Positions 1 through 7,917 are shown, numbered from the stretch's first letter. The stretch is 64,000 nt of DNA from Bacteroidota bacterium (GCA_026391775.1 JAPLDK010000068.1:28468-92467), one strand, 5' to 3'. Notes: a model not told the origin generated them from the sequence alone. A program made the numbers and translations.

Positions 1-41
1 GTTTTTAAATTCCACCTGAAGAATTTTCCCGGGCTCAGCTG

Positions 42-2009
42 ATGATGCCGAAACTATACCCTACACTTGTTATATGGCTAATGGCAGCCTTTCTCTTATC
101 TGTCATTCCTGCCCGCCCCCAGGCTGTAAGCACTTATGTGAGAGATGCCCAGAACAACATTCGCAGCGGGCAGTTTGTTGAAGCCCTGAAAAACCTTAAT
201 ATCGCTATACAAACTGATCCATCCATTGCCGAGCTGTATTTTATGCGTGGATATGCCAAGTTCAGCCTTGATGATTATATTGGCTCCGAGCAGGACTTTA
301 CCAAATCCATCTCGCTTTTCCCTTACCTGCCCGACGTTTATGTAAACCGCGCCCAGGTAAGGAGCCAGCAGCAGAATTACAACGGGGCGCTGGAAGACCT
401 CTCTGCTGCATCGAAGCTTGACAGCACCAATGCCGGAATTTTTTTCACCCTGGCCAGGGTCAAGTTATACCTGAAAAAATATTACGCCTGTCTGAGCGAC
501 TGCAACCATGCCATCAGGCTGAAATATGATAATGAGACTGTGTATATTATCCGTGGTGCAGCTGAGCTGGGGATAGACCGTTTTGATGCGGCCGTGGAGG
601 ACTTTAAAAAGTCAATTGGGATGAACCCTTCCAATATCTATGCCTACATTCAGCTGGGAACGGCCTGGAGCGAAAAGTCAACATACGACACGGCCCTGGT
701 TTATTTCGACAAGGCCATCAGCCTTGACAGCAATAACATTTTTGCACTCTTTGACCGCTCCATCACCCTGATCAAAAAGAAAGACAACACAGCAGGTCTG
801 GCCGACCTGGGAAAGATCATCCGCCTTTCACCGTATAATTCCTATGCCTACTTCAACAGGGCTATTCTGTACAACGATATGGGCGAAAGGAAATCGGCCA
901 TCAGTGATTTCGACAAGGTGATCAAGCTCAATCCCAAGAACATTGTAAGTTATTATTACCGTGGTTTGATGAAGATGCAGGAGAACGATCCAAAGGGGGC
1001 GCTTGATGATATGGACAAGACTGTGGAGCTGCTTCCCGATTATGCCGATGCCTGGTACGCACGGTACGAGATCAAGCTGAAGCTGAAAGACCTTGCCGGG
1101 GCCCAGAAGGATTACAAAATGGCGATGGATATAGCAAAGAAAAACAATATGCCGGCCGACAGTCTCACCACTAAAAAGAAAGACTTTTTACAGAGCCTGG
1201 TCAAGCTGAGCGGGGATTTTGAGGAGATGAACACCAGCAACAGCAAGTTCCAGAACCAGGCTGTGGAGATACAGCTGATGCCTATGTTCAGGTTGTTCCA
1301 GGGCAGAGCCGGTTACGATGTGATCGACCTTTACGACACTTACCATAAAGACCATTATGTTACAGGCATACTTTCGCTGAGCATTCATACATACCTGATA
1401 AGTGATTCCCTGTGCAATAAACAGATTGAGATGCAGACCAAAAGGATCAATACAGGAGCGGAGCTTGCCGATGCGTACCTGCAACGTGGTGTAGCTTATT
1501 GTGGCCTCAGGAAATACAACGAAGCTTTTGCTGATCTTGCGATATCCGAAGAACTTGACAGCAACTATGCTCTCCCCTATTTCGCCAGGGCGGTAACACG
1601 ATACGATCTGATACTGCTGATCAATACTTTGGATAATTACGAGCAGCAGATCACCATAGGAAAATCCAATGCAAAAACCAGGGAGCAATACACCACAACC
1701 GAGCTTGAGCACACCTATGATGCCGTGGTTTGTGATTTCGAATCGGCTATAAAAATCGATCCCGGCTTTTTCTTCGCTTATTATAACCGCGGTATTGTTT
1801 ACTGCAAAATGGGCAATTACCATCGTGCCCTGGAGGATTTCAGCAAGGCAATCGGGATGCGAAAAAACTTTGCAGAGGCGTTATTCAACCGCGGCCTTGT
1901 TCAGATCATGCTTGGAGACTCCCAGGCCGGCTGCGAGGATTTAAGCCGTGCCGGCGAGCTCGGCATCTCAGAAGCCTACAAGGTGATGAAGCGGTATTGT
2001 TACAAATAA
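42..2009 (+). CDS. Secreted tetratricopeptide-repeat (TPR) protein
   Basis: A 655-residue protein. Residues 1-27 form a signal peptide (short basic start, hydrophobic core, Ala-X-Ala-like end PARPQA). After it come about ten TPR units (roughly residues 30-380) with the usual spacing of A/Y/F/P residues, for example AYFNRAILYNDMGE and YYYRGLMKMQEN, then a non-repeat linker (about 385-465), then four or five more TPRs up to the C-terminus. TPR solenoids act as protein-interaction scaffolds, so this is probably a periplasmic or outer-membrane-associated adaptor; no enzymatic domain is seen. Start: tandem ATGs at 42 and 45. It is the last ordinary gene before the cassette region. Specific function unknown. 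Confidence 0.85.
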   Translation: MMPKLYPTLVIWLMAAFLLSVIPARPQAVSTYVRDAQNNIRSGQFVEALKNLNIAIQTDPSIAELYFMRGYAKFSLDDYIGSEQDFTKSISLFPYLPDVYVNRAQVRSQQQNYNGALEDLSAASKLDSTNAGIFFTLARVKLYLKKYYACLSDCNHAIRLKYDNETVYIIRGAAELGIDRFDAAVEDFKKSIGMNPSNIYAYIQLGTAWSEKSTYDTALVYFDKAISLDSNNIFALFDRSITLIKKKDNTAGLADLGKIIRLSPYNSYAYFNRAILYNDMGERKSAISDFDKVIKLNPKNIVSYYYRGLMKMQENDPKGALDDMDKTVELLPDYADAWYARYEIKLKLKDLAGAQKDYKMAMDIAKKNNMPADSLTTKKKDFLQSLVKLSGDFEEMNTSNSKFQNQAVEIQLMPMFRLFQGRAGYDVIDLYDTYHKDHYVTGILSLSIHTYLISDSLCNKQIEMQTKRINTGAELADAYLQRGVAYCGLRKYNEAFADLAISEELDSNYALPYFARAVTRYDLILLINTLDNYEQQITIGKSNAKTREQYTTTELEHTYDAVVCDFESAIKIDPGFFFAYYNRGIVYCKMGNYHRALEDFSKAIGMRKNFAEALFNRGLVQIMLGDSQAGCEDLSRAGELGISEAYKVMKRYCYK

Positions 2010-2095
2010 TACCAATCCATCGCTTAAAAATATAAGAAACCGGGCCTGCTTAGTACCGATGATTTCTGTGTTTCAATCATTATCTTTCCTGCAAA

Positions 2096-3081
2096 TTTTT
2101 CATTGCACTATACTTCGATTATGGAGAACAGATTGTTGAATTAATACGCTCTTTAGCAGGAGCACATTGGGATCCTGAAAGAAAATGTTGGTTAATTTGG
2201 GAGTCCAACGGCCCCATTGAGAATCTGAACCTAAGGTTTAGAAACAAAATAAATTTCATTCCAAGGACGAAAGTTCCAGTACAAACGAAAAAAGTTCCGG
2301 ATTGGGCTATAGACAATTTTCCGGACGAATACATTAAAACACTGGTATTGAGAAAATACAGTAAGAAGACCATTTCCGCTTATACCAGTCTATTTCGTCA
2401 GTTTATGGTATATTATAAGCGAAAGCACCTTGATGAAATAACGGATGAAGAGATCCGTGATTACCTGCTTTATTTGAACACAAAGCGGCAAGTTTCAGAC
2501 TCATTTCTGAACCAAGCGATTAACGCTATAAAATTTTATTATGAAAAGGTTTTGGGACGTCCAAACAAAGAATACTATCTGCAACGTCCGAGAACAAGTC
2601 ATAAATTACCGGAGGTGATGAGATGGAAGAGGTTGCTTCGGTATTCCGTGCTGTTGGGAATATGAAACACCGCTGTATTTTATATATAATTTATTCTGGT
2701 GGATTACGTCTTAGTGAAGTAACCAAGAAAGACAGGTACACCCTGTTATCGGAAAGGACCCTGGAACTGCTGCGGATGTATTTTAGAGAATTCAAGCCCA
2801 AGGACTGGCTCTTTGAGGGATCAGAAGGAGGTAAGTATTCAGACCGGAGTGTTCAGGAGATTTTTTACAAAGCGGTGAGGAAGTCTGGACTAAAAAGGCA
2901 TGCCACGGTGCACACTTTAAGACATTCTTTTGTAACTCATTTACTCGAGCAGGGGACAGATATAAGATATATCCAGGAGTTACTTGGGCACAGCAATATT
3001 AAAACGACTCTTATTTATTCCCATGTAACCAGGAAAGGGATTGATGGAATCAGGAGTCCTCTGGATTCATTGAATATTTAA
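2096..3081 (+). pseudogene. Xer/IntI-type tyrosine recombinase, broken
   Basis: Reading through gives a tyrosine recombinase. It has an N-terminal module (ALYFDYGEQIVELIRSL), a SAM-like core-binding domain (about 2340-2600) and a catalytic domain. All catalytic residues are visible: Arg in GGLRLSEV, Lys in KKDRYT, His/Arg in HTLRH, His in LLGH and Tyr in LIYSH. The tail GIRSPLD resembles integron integrases (IntI1 has GVRSPLD), but the IntI-specific insertion before the HxxR box is not seen. Three lesions: no ATG in frame at the 5' end; a one-base loss near 2622 that shifts the frame; and an apparent in-frame loss of about 20-25 codons after 2721, where LSEV joins KKDRYT directly. It lies immediately upstream of the cassette array, in the same orientation. 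Probably non-functional now. Confidence 0.8.
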
Positions 3082-3091
3082 CATATAAATG

Positions 3092-3122
3092 TTGCAAATA
3101 TAGAATTTTCTTCGTACATTTG
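3092..3122 (+). promoter_or_regulatory. Candidate cassette-array promoter (Pc-like)
   Basis: TTG at 3092-3094, a 20-nt spacer, then TACATTTG at 3115-3122. This fits the Bacteroidota primary-sigma consensus (TTTG, 19-21 nt, TAnnTTTG) except for the first T of the -33 box. It sits just after the recombinase and points into the first cassette about 200 bp away, the place where an integron Pc promoter would be expected. Inference from consensus only. Confidence 0.5.
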
Positions 3123-3222
3123 ATACTTGAGTAGCATATTTGAAAATAAACTAAATTGCGAGTTGGTGTATTTATTATTCGCTATTGGCCCAGTTTCTAC
3201 AACATCTCATTCAAATAAACGC

Positions 3223-3317
3223 AATCGTTTTACTTCTAACATCTTTAATGATAAATACAACGAACTAAGCCACTAAGGGCAGTATATAAATACAATCGTT
3301 TACAGTTAGCGTTGGGT
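3223..3317 (+). other. Candidate attI-like site at the head of the cassette array
   Basis: The core GTTGGGT (3311-3317) matches the integron GTTRRRY consensus and lies where the first cassette begins. A second GTTAGCG at 3305-3311 overlaps it. The 8-bp direct repeat CAATCGTT occurs at 3223-3230 and 3294-3301, loosely recalling the integrase-binding direct repeats of attI1. No full attC stem is seen here, unlike at the downstream sites. The boundary is supported because the sequence from 3311 is complementary to the 3' end of the first cassette (3877-3896). Confidence 0.5.
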
Positions 3318-3328
3318 GCCATATTAAT

Positions 3329-3883
3329 ATGAAAGCTATATTCCTGATTCTACAGATTCTGTTTATAACGTCTTGTTTGAGGCCACAAGAGAATCCTCAT
3401 GCATCATCATCAATGGGAGATAGTATTCTGGTGTCCGTTTCAAACCTTTTACTTGCTGAAATTGACACGAGCAAATCCCCCAATCTTAAAATCGAGATAT
3501 ATCATTCCTCTTGCCTTGATAGCTCACTTTTTCCTATTATAAGGTACTGGGGATTTGATACAACCGGCAAATTCTCTGAACATGAAAAGGTTTTTATTCG
3601 TGGCTTTTTAAATAATATATGTGATTCTTTAGTCTTAGATAAATCACAGTTAACTAAATCCTTTATCAATAGAAATCAACTACATAGTGAAGAAACACGA
3701 TCAATAAATATATCAAAAATGCTATTCAGTGATTCGATGAAAGAGGCATATTCAATTATTGGTATCTATTACAAGTATGGCAATGATTCAATGATAAAAG
3801 GTGGTTGGGAAGAAATAATTATTTGTAAACAGATAAATTCCAAATGGAATATTTCGAAAAGACTCAAGATTATTGAATATTAA
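3329..3883 (+). CDS. Cassette A: putative lipoprotein of unknown function
   Basis: 184 residues. An SPII signal ends in the lipobox FITSC (Cys16), so a membrane-anchored lipoprotein is predicted. The rest is hydrophilic, with no family I recognise. The ATG at 3329 directly abuts the cassette's 5' terminal repeat (3311-3330), and the TAA (3881) lies inside the 3' repeat (3877-3896), so there is almost no untranslated sequence. It is the first cassette and would be the best expressed from the upstream Pc-like promoter. Composition is clearly AT-richer than the flanking chromosomal genes. Confidence 0.7.
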   Translation: MKAIFLILQILFITSCLRPQENPHASSSMGDSILVSVSNLLLAEIDTSKSPNLKIEIYHSSCLDSSLFPIIRYWGFDTTGKFSEHEKVFIRGFLNNICDSLVLDKSQLTKSFINRNQLHSEETRSINISKMLFSDSMKEAYSIIGIYYKYGNDSMIKGGWEEIIICKQINSKWNISKRLKIIEY

Positions 3884-3889
3884 TACGGC

Positions 3890-3979
3890 ACCTAACATGC
3901 CGCTAACCGCAACAAAACCAATGTATTGTTGTTTTTCAAAGGCTCTGCCTTTGCTGCGTTTAGCGGCGGAGCGTTAGCT
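3890..3979 (+). repeat. attC-like site 1
   Basis: Runs from ACCTAAC (3890-3896, perfect RYYYAAC) to GTTAGCT (3973-3979). The inner arms GCCGCTAACCGCAACAAA and TTTGCTGCGTTTAGCGGC pair with only two mismatches over 18 bp. Unequal spacers between R and L boxes (2 versus 5 nt) would give extrahelical bases, as in attC. The centre holds a small hairpin, CAAAGGC-TCT-GCCTTTG. Confidence 0.78.
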
Positions 3980-4095
3980 GGGAGTATTTATTGAAAGTTT
4001 ACAAAACCACTCCACCATAAAAGAGAAAATTGACTCCAAAATTTATTTTAATCACCATAAAATCATAGACATTGAAATAGTAAAAATCAATTAGC

Positions 4096-4800
4096 ATGTA
4101 TTTTACTAAAATAAAAAAGGGTTTGTTTTTTGGGTTAGCCATGACCTTGGTTTTGTTCACTCTTTTAATATTCTCATGCAAAAAGAAAATTCCGACATTT
4201 TATATCAGTCAGGAAAGCAAAGATTATTGCGTATATAAAGGTGGGAGTTATTGGATATACCGGAATGATTCAACAGGTACCCTTGAAAACATTTACGCTT
4301 ATCAAGATCCAAGTAGCGATATCGTATTAAGGGGTGGCTACCAGGAAGAAATTATAGATGTTTATCTCCGAGGAGGGTTTTTAACGGATTATTATATGCA
4401 GCATCAATGCTCTCCGGATCATACGATTAATTATACTGATGGGGATGATTTAGTTCAATTAGAAATTATAGAACCTGATTCGCTTCGTTTCTCAACGTTT
4501 GCATTATGGTCGAACCAGGCATTTAATATCGAGCAGCCTGATCCGTGTAATTATACATATAATGTATACATATATATTAAATCAGAGTTATTCACCAATT
4601 ATTCTTATGGTGGTATTTCTTTTAATAATGTTCTTCATACAAATTATCGATCAGCCGATACGACCAATTCAAATCCAAATGCCTTTTCAAATCATTGCTA
4701 TTTTGTCAAACATGTTGGTCTAATTCGGTTTATCGAAAATTCATCGTTTCGGCACTCCCATCGATCCTTCAGTTTGGTTCGATGGAGTGTCAAGCAATGA
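4096..4800 (+). CDS. Cassette B: putative lipoprotein with GSYWIYRNDST motif
   Basis: 234 residues. A long SPII signal ends in the lipobox LIFSC followed by KKK. The mature part begins with a domain containing GGSYWIYRNDST and ends with LVRWSVKQ. Both features recur in the cassette H protein (8686-9258: GSYWIFRNDST, IIRWKIIK), so the two cassettes carry paralogous cargo. Function unknown. Cassette B runs from 3973 to 5026; about 100 bp precede the gene and 140 bp follow it with nothing recognisable apart from the cassette terminal repeats at 3973-3992 and 4931-4950. Confidence 0.7.
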   Translation: MYFTKIKKGLFFGLAMTLVLFTLLIFSCKKKIPTFYISQESKDYCVYKGGSYWIYRNDSTGTLENIYAYQDPSSDIVLRGGYQEEIIDVYLRGGFLTDYYMQHQCSPDHTINYTDGDDLVQLEIIEPDSLRFSTFALWSNQAFNIEQPDPCNYTYNVYIYIKSELFTNYSYGGISFNNVLHTNYRSADTTNSNPNAFSNHCYFVKHVGLIRFIENSSFRHSHRSFSLVRWSVKQ

Positions 4801-4943
4801 AACAACACATGAAAATCTTTTTAAAAAATGAATCTAGAATATTGACATTTAGGAGAAGATTCTTTTGAAATTCAACAAATTGGGATATTCTTCCTTATGT
4901 TATAAAGTCAATCGAAATGAACTTAAAAATAATAAATACCCCC

Positions 4944-5032
4944 AGCTAACAAATCGCTAATCGCAACAAAACCAAGGTATTGTTGCTCATCAAAGGCTCT
5001 GCCTTTGCTGCGGTTGCTGGCAGACGTTAGCG
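4944..5032 (+). repeat. attC-like site 2
   Basis: Runs from AGCTAAC (4944-4950) to GTTAGCG (5026-5032). Left arm TCGCTAATCGCAACAAAACC; right arm CCTTTGCTGCGGTTGC, slightly diverged from the other copies. It contains the CAAAGGC-TCT-GCCTTTG central hairpin, as in sites 1 and 6. Confidence 0.75.
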
Positions 5033-5064
5033 GGTATGTTTTAAAAAAAGCGCTTTTCAAGCAT

Positions 5065-5577
5065 ATGGGGATAAAAGAAATCAAAAAAGAACTGAATGTT
5101 CTCAGTAAGGACAAACTTGTTCAATTAATTGTTGGGTTGTATCAAAAGAACAAATTAGTAAAGGAACAATTGGAATTTCATTTTAACCCAAATGAAAAAG
5201 ATTTATTAAAATTATATAAAGAAAAAGTACTAGAAGCATTTTATCCAAGGCGAGGTGATATGTTTCATCTAAAAATTGGGAAAAGAGCAATAAGTGATTT
5301 TAAAAAATTAAAACCCTCCCTTGAATCACAGATAGATTTAATGATTTATTATGTTGAGTGTGGGGTAAAATTAACACTGGAATACGGCGATATTGATGAC
5401 AACTTTTATTCAAGTCTTGAAGGAGTCTATTTTGAGGCCCTGAAATTAATTGACAAAAACGAATTTCATAAAATATTTGAGGAAAGAGCGTTTGAAATTG
5501 TGAATAAAACTAATAATATTGGATGGGGGTTTCACGATGCCATAGGTGACATTTATGCTCAAACTTATCAACAATAA
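5065..5577 (+). CDS. Cassette C: DUF6155-like protein
   Basis: 170 residues from the ATG at 5065. An open frame extends upstream to 5005, but that part lies inside the attC site, so the internal ATG is preferred. No signal peptide, so cytoplasmic. The sequence begins with IKEIKKELNVLSKDKLVQL and continues through NPNEKDLLKLYKEK and AFYPRRG to GWGFHDA, a pattern I associate with the DUF6155 family (function unknown, common in Bacteroidota and Firmicutes). The gene fills its cassette: TAA at 5575 falls inside the 3' terminal repeat (5575-5592), which pairs with 5026-5043 with one mismatch over 18 bp. Confidence 0.7.
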   Translation: MGIKEIKKELNVLSKDKLVQLIVGLYQKNKLVKEQLEFHFNPNEKDLLKLYKEKVLEAFYPRRGDMFHLKIGKRAISDFKKLKPSLESQIDLMIYYVECGVKLTLEYGDIDDNFYSSLEGVYFEALKLIDKNEFHKIFEERAFEIVNKTNNIGWGFHDAIGDIYAQTYQQ

Positions 5578-5585
5578 AACACACC

Positions 5586-5676
5586 CGCTAACAAACCGCT
5601 AATCGCAACAATGCCAACGGATTATATTTTTGTGAAACCGTTCACCTTTGCTGCGTTTAGTGATCAGGCGTTAGTG
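5586..5676 (+). repeat. attC-like site 3
   Basis: Runs from CGCTAAC (5586-5592) to GTTAGTG (5670-5676). Left arm CCGCTAATCGCAACAA, right arm CCTTTGCTGCGTTTAG. The centre differs from sites 1 and 2 in sequence but still offers a small hairpin (GTGAA-ACCG-TTCAC). Confidence 0.73.
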
Positions 5677-5736
5677 TTCATGGGAATTAGTAAAGTCTTC
5701 AAGTACCTGATCATAAAATATTAAATCTGAAAAGAT

Positions 5737-6453
5737 ATGAATCAATTGACGAAAATTGAGTTCTATACAATATGTATATTGCTATTACTATCCTCGATTT
5801 CAGGCGGGTGTAAGAAAGAATCAACTAAGTCTCCGTTAGATTATACCGGTCAAAAAGGTACAGTGACTGATATTAATGGTAATATTTACCCCACGATAGG
5901 CATCGGATCACAGATATGGATGGTTGAAAATCTGAGAACCACCAGGTACAATGATGGCACATCAATACCCGAGGTGAAAAGCAGCGTAGAATGGGGCGGG
6001 CTGACAACGCCGGGTTATTGCTGGTATAATAACGATTCTGTTAACTACAAAAATACCTATGGAGCATTGTACAACTGGCATTCAATTCATACCGGAAAAC
6101 TTGCTCCAAAAGGCTGGCACATCCCCATTTATGATGAATGGAAGGTGTTAATCAATTTCTTAGGAGGTGAGGATGCTGCCTGCGGAAAATTAAAGGAACA
6201 AGATACAACCCATTGGCACAGCCCTAATATAGGTGCGACCAACGAATACGGTTTCACAGCCCTTCCTGGTGGAAATCGTGGAGAGGATGGAACATTTGGC
6301 GGCATAAGGTACATGGGGCATTGGGGGTGTAATGAAGAGTGGGCAGGAGGGTCCCCTTTTGTCTACAGCTGGATCATTGGTGACAAGATTAATCAGCTTA
6401 CTATAGATAAGTATCTCGGAGTTTCTGTGCGTTGTTTGAGGGATGAAGAATGA
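5737..6453 (+). CDS. Cassette D: FISUMP-domain lipoprotein
   Basis: 238 residues. An SPII signal ends in SGGC (Cys25) followed by KKES. The mature protein matches the 'Fibrobacter succinogenes major paralogous domain' (FISUMP): GTVTDINGNIYPTIGIG, WMVENLRTTRYNDG, YGALYNWHSI, KGWHIPIYDEW, FTALPGGNR and the closing SVRCLRD. Such domains are found in exported surface proteins of Bacteroidota and Fibrobacteres; biochemical role unclear. A chromosomal FISUMP protein lies at 37521-38438, so the host genome holds related sequences. The cassette runs from 5670 to the damaged attC at about 6540. Confidence 0.8.
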   Translation: MNQLTKIEFYTICILLLLSSISGGCKKESTKSPLDYTGQKGTVTDINGNIYPTIGIGSQIWMVENLRTTRYNDGTSIPEVKSSVEWGGLTTPGYCWYNNDSVNYKNTYGALYNWHSIHTGKLAPKGWHIPIYDEWKVLINFLGGEDAACGKLKEQDTTHWHSPNIGATNEYGFTALPGGNRGEDGTFGGIRYMGHWGCNEEWAGGSPFVYSWIIGDKINQLTIDKYLGVSVRCLRDEE

Positions 6454-6535
6454 CCGATCGCGCCGTAAAATTATGATTGATGTAAAAGTTTAGATATAAT
6501 TAATCACCATGTTTTTAAGACGAAATTCCAACGAG

Positions 6536-6616
6536 CACTCTACCGCAACAAAACCAGCATTAAAGGTGCTTTTCAAAGGATAGACCTTTGCTGCGTTTAG
6601 CGATCGACCGTTAGGT
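6536..6616 (+). repeat. attC-like site 4, left arm damaged
   Basis: The right half is intact (CCTTTGCTGCGTTTAGCG ... GTTAGGT at 6610-6616). In the left half the R'' box and its spacer are missing: CACT (6536-6539) is followed directly by CTACCGCAACAAAACC, a loss of about nine bases relative to the other copies. The central hairpin is CAAAGG-ATAGA-CCTTTG. The upstream piece AATTCCAACGAGCACT (6524-6539) still pairs with the start of cassette D (5673-5688; 13 of 16). Confidence 0.72.
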
Positions 6617-6640
6617 CGCAAGGGGATATATGCTTCAAAA

Positions 6641-6672
6641 TTTGGAAGTTACTATAAAAGTACCTATATTTG
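6641..6672 (+). promoter_or_regulatory. Cassette-borne promoter of yefM-yoeB
   Basis: TTTG (6641-6644), 20-nt spacer, TATATTTG (6665-6672). This is an exact match to the Bacteroidota consensus, 33 nt before the yefM ATG. Toxin-antitoxin cassettes usually carry their own promoter, so the module stays expressed wherever it sits in the array. Confidence 0.75.
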
Positions 6673-6705
6673 TACCTTATTAATAACTTAACCCAATTAT
6701 AAAAA

Positions 6706-6960
6706 ATGAAAGCAGCAAATTTCACCGAGTTTAGAACAAGGTTAAAACAATATCTTGATGAAGTCGAGAAGAATAATGAAACTTTAATTATCAAGAGAGG
6801 AACCGGTCATGGAGCCGTTCTTATTTCCCTAGATGAATTCAATTCTATTCTTGAAACTGTTCATTTACTCAGTTCCAAAACAAATGCCGATAGACTTTAT
6901 GAATCTATCAATCAGATGAAATCCGGCAAAACAGTCAATAAAGAATTAATTGAAGAATAA
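6706..6960 (+). CDS. yefM: Cassette E: YefM-family antitoxin
   Basis: 84 residues of the Phd/YefM family: NFTEFRTRLKQYLDEVEKN at the N-terminus and the GAVLISLDEFNSILET block that forms the family's DNA-binding fold, followed by a charged C-terminal tail (about residues 55-84) that would wrap the toxin. It is expected to neutralise YoeB and repress its own promoter at 6641-6672. The TAA overlaps the yoeB ATG by one base (TAATG), typical of translational coupling and of antitoxin-first order. It is within an intact cassette (6610-7311), in keeping with toxin-antitoxin cassettes stabilising integron arrays. Confidence 0.9.
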   Translation: MKAANFTEFRTRLKQYLDEVEKNNETLIIKRGTGHGAVLISLDEFNSILETVHLLSSKTNADRLYESINQMKSGKTVNKELIEE

Positions 6961-7220
6961 TGAAAATTATTTTCTCGAAGAATTCATGGGAAGATTATAT
7001 TTCCTGGCAGTTTGAAGATAAAAAAATGTTAAGGAAAATTAATGATCTTATAAAAGATATTCAAAGAACACCATACGAGGGTTTGGGTAAACCTGAGCCA
7101 CTTAAATATGATTTAACTGGATTATGGTCGAGACGCATCGATCGTGAACACAGGTTAGTTTATCGAATTGCTGGTGATTATCTTTTTATCTATAGTTGTC
7201 GGTATCATTATGATAAATAA
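6960..7220 (+). CDS. yoeB: Cassette E: YoeB-family mRNA interferase toxin
   Basis: 86 residues, full family length (RelE superfamily). YoeB cleaves mRNA at the ribosomal A site. The family landmarks are present: SWEDYISWQ near the N-terminus, YEGLGKPEPLK with the general-base Glu, the Arg-rich SRRIDREHRLVY and the C-terminal RYHY with catalytic His and Tyr, so the toxin looks intact. Paired with yefM (one-base overlap). The TAA at 7218 is 7 bp from the attC box ACCTAAC at 7228. Confidence 0.92.
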   Translation: MKIIFSKNSWEDYISWQFEDKKMLRKINDLIKDIQRTPYEGLGKPEPLKYDLTGLWSRRIDREHRLVYRIAGDYLFIYSCRYHYDK

Positions 7221-7227
7221 CCACGCG

Positions 7228-7317
7228 ACCTAACAAACCACTAATCGAAACAATGTCAATGAATTACATTTTTATGAAACGTTTTGCCTTTGCTGCGTTT
7301 AGCGGCAAACGTTAGGT
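7228..7317 (+). repeat. attC-like site 5
   Basis: Runs from ACCTAAC (7228-7234, perfect RYYYAAC) to GTTAGGT (7311-7317, perfect GTTRRRY). Left arm CCACTAATCGAAACAA, right arm CCTTTGCTGCGTTTAGCGG. The best match to the classical core boxes, with site 6. Confidence 0.78.
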
Positions 7318-7343
7318 GTGATATTTATTTTGAAACAGAAGCT

Positions 7344-7823
7344 ATGAAAAAACCTGGATTTATTTTAATCATATTCTTGATTCTTATTTTAGGATGTAAA
7401 AAGGTTACTACTTCATTTGATAGATCTACCTTTAATGAAATGAAAAGTAAATGGCTAAGTCTCAATATTCAAAATTATTCCTTCAAATATACAAATGGGG
7501 GAATGGCCAATTTTTCTAACACATACGTTGTGAAAAATAATATTGTAGCTAAAATAATACCGGATACTTTACATCATATAGATACTACGAAAGCGTACAC
7601 CATAGCTAGACTTTATGATTTAATTGAGAATATTTACGAAAACCCTTACATCAGAAAGGTAAATAACAGAACTTATTGTATTTATAATCAAATTACTACA
7701 TCCTATGACTCGCAGTTTTTCTTCCCAACAAATTGTATTTTTGATTATGAATGTAAAAATATGGGCGTGACTGATTTGGGTTGGGGATTTAATGTAACTG
7801 AATTTAAATTAATTAGTAAATAA
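7344..7823 (+). CDS. Cassette F: putative lipoprotein, DUF6174-like
   Basis: 159 residues from the ATG at 7344; the open frame extends upstream into the attC site, so this start is preferred. The SPII signal ends in LILGC followed by KK. The mature part has the order KSKWLSLNIQNYSFKYT, TIARLYDLIENIYE, YDSQFFFPTNCIFDY, reminiscent of DUF6174 (small exported proteins of unknown function); the assignment is tentative. The cassette has the cleanest terminal repeats of all: 7311-7330 pairs with 7818-7837 at 19 of 20 positions, and the latter contains the stop codon. Confidence 0.7.
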   Translation: MKKPGFILIIFLILILGCKKVTTSFDRSTFNEMKSKWLSLNIQNYSFKYTNGGMANFSNTYVVKNNIVAKIIPDTLHHIDTTKAYTIARLYDLIENIYENPYIRKVNNRTYCIYNQITTSYDSQFFFPTNCIFDYECKNMGVTDLGWGFNVTEFKLISK

Positions 7824-7830
7824 ATACCAC

Positions 7831-7917
7831 ACCTAACATGCCTTTAACCGCAACAATGCTAACGCAAAGTTGCTTTTCAAAGGCTCTGCCTTTGCTGCGT
7901 TTAGCCGCACGTTAGGC
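7831..7917 (+). repeat. attC-like site 6
   Basis: Runs from ACCTAAC (7831-7837) to GTTAGGC (7911-7917), both perfect core boxes. Left arm CCTTTAACCGCAACAA, right arm CCTTTGCTGCGTTTAGCCG. Central hairpin CAAAGGC-TCT-GCCTTTG as in sites 1 and 2. Confidence 0.78.

Noticed and set aside
1188..1823. A 211-codon open frame on the minus strand
   Set aside because: Shadow of the TPR gene; no motif, and low-complexity aromatic/valine composition.
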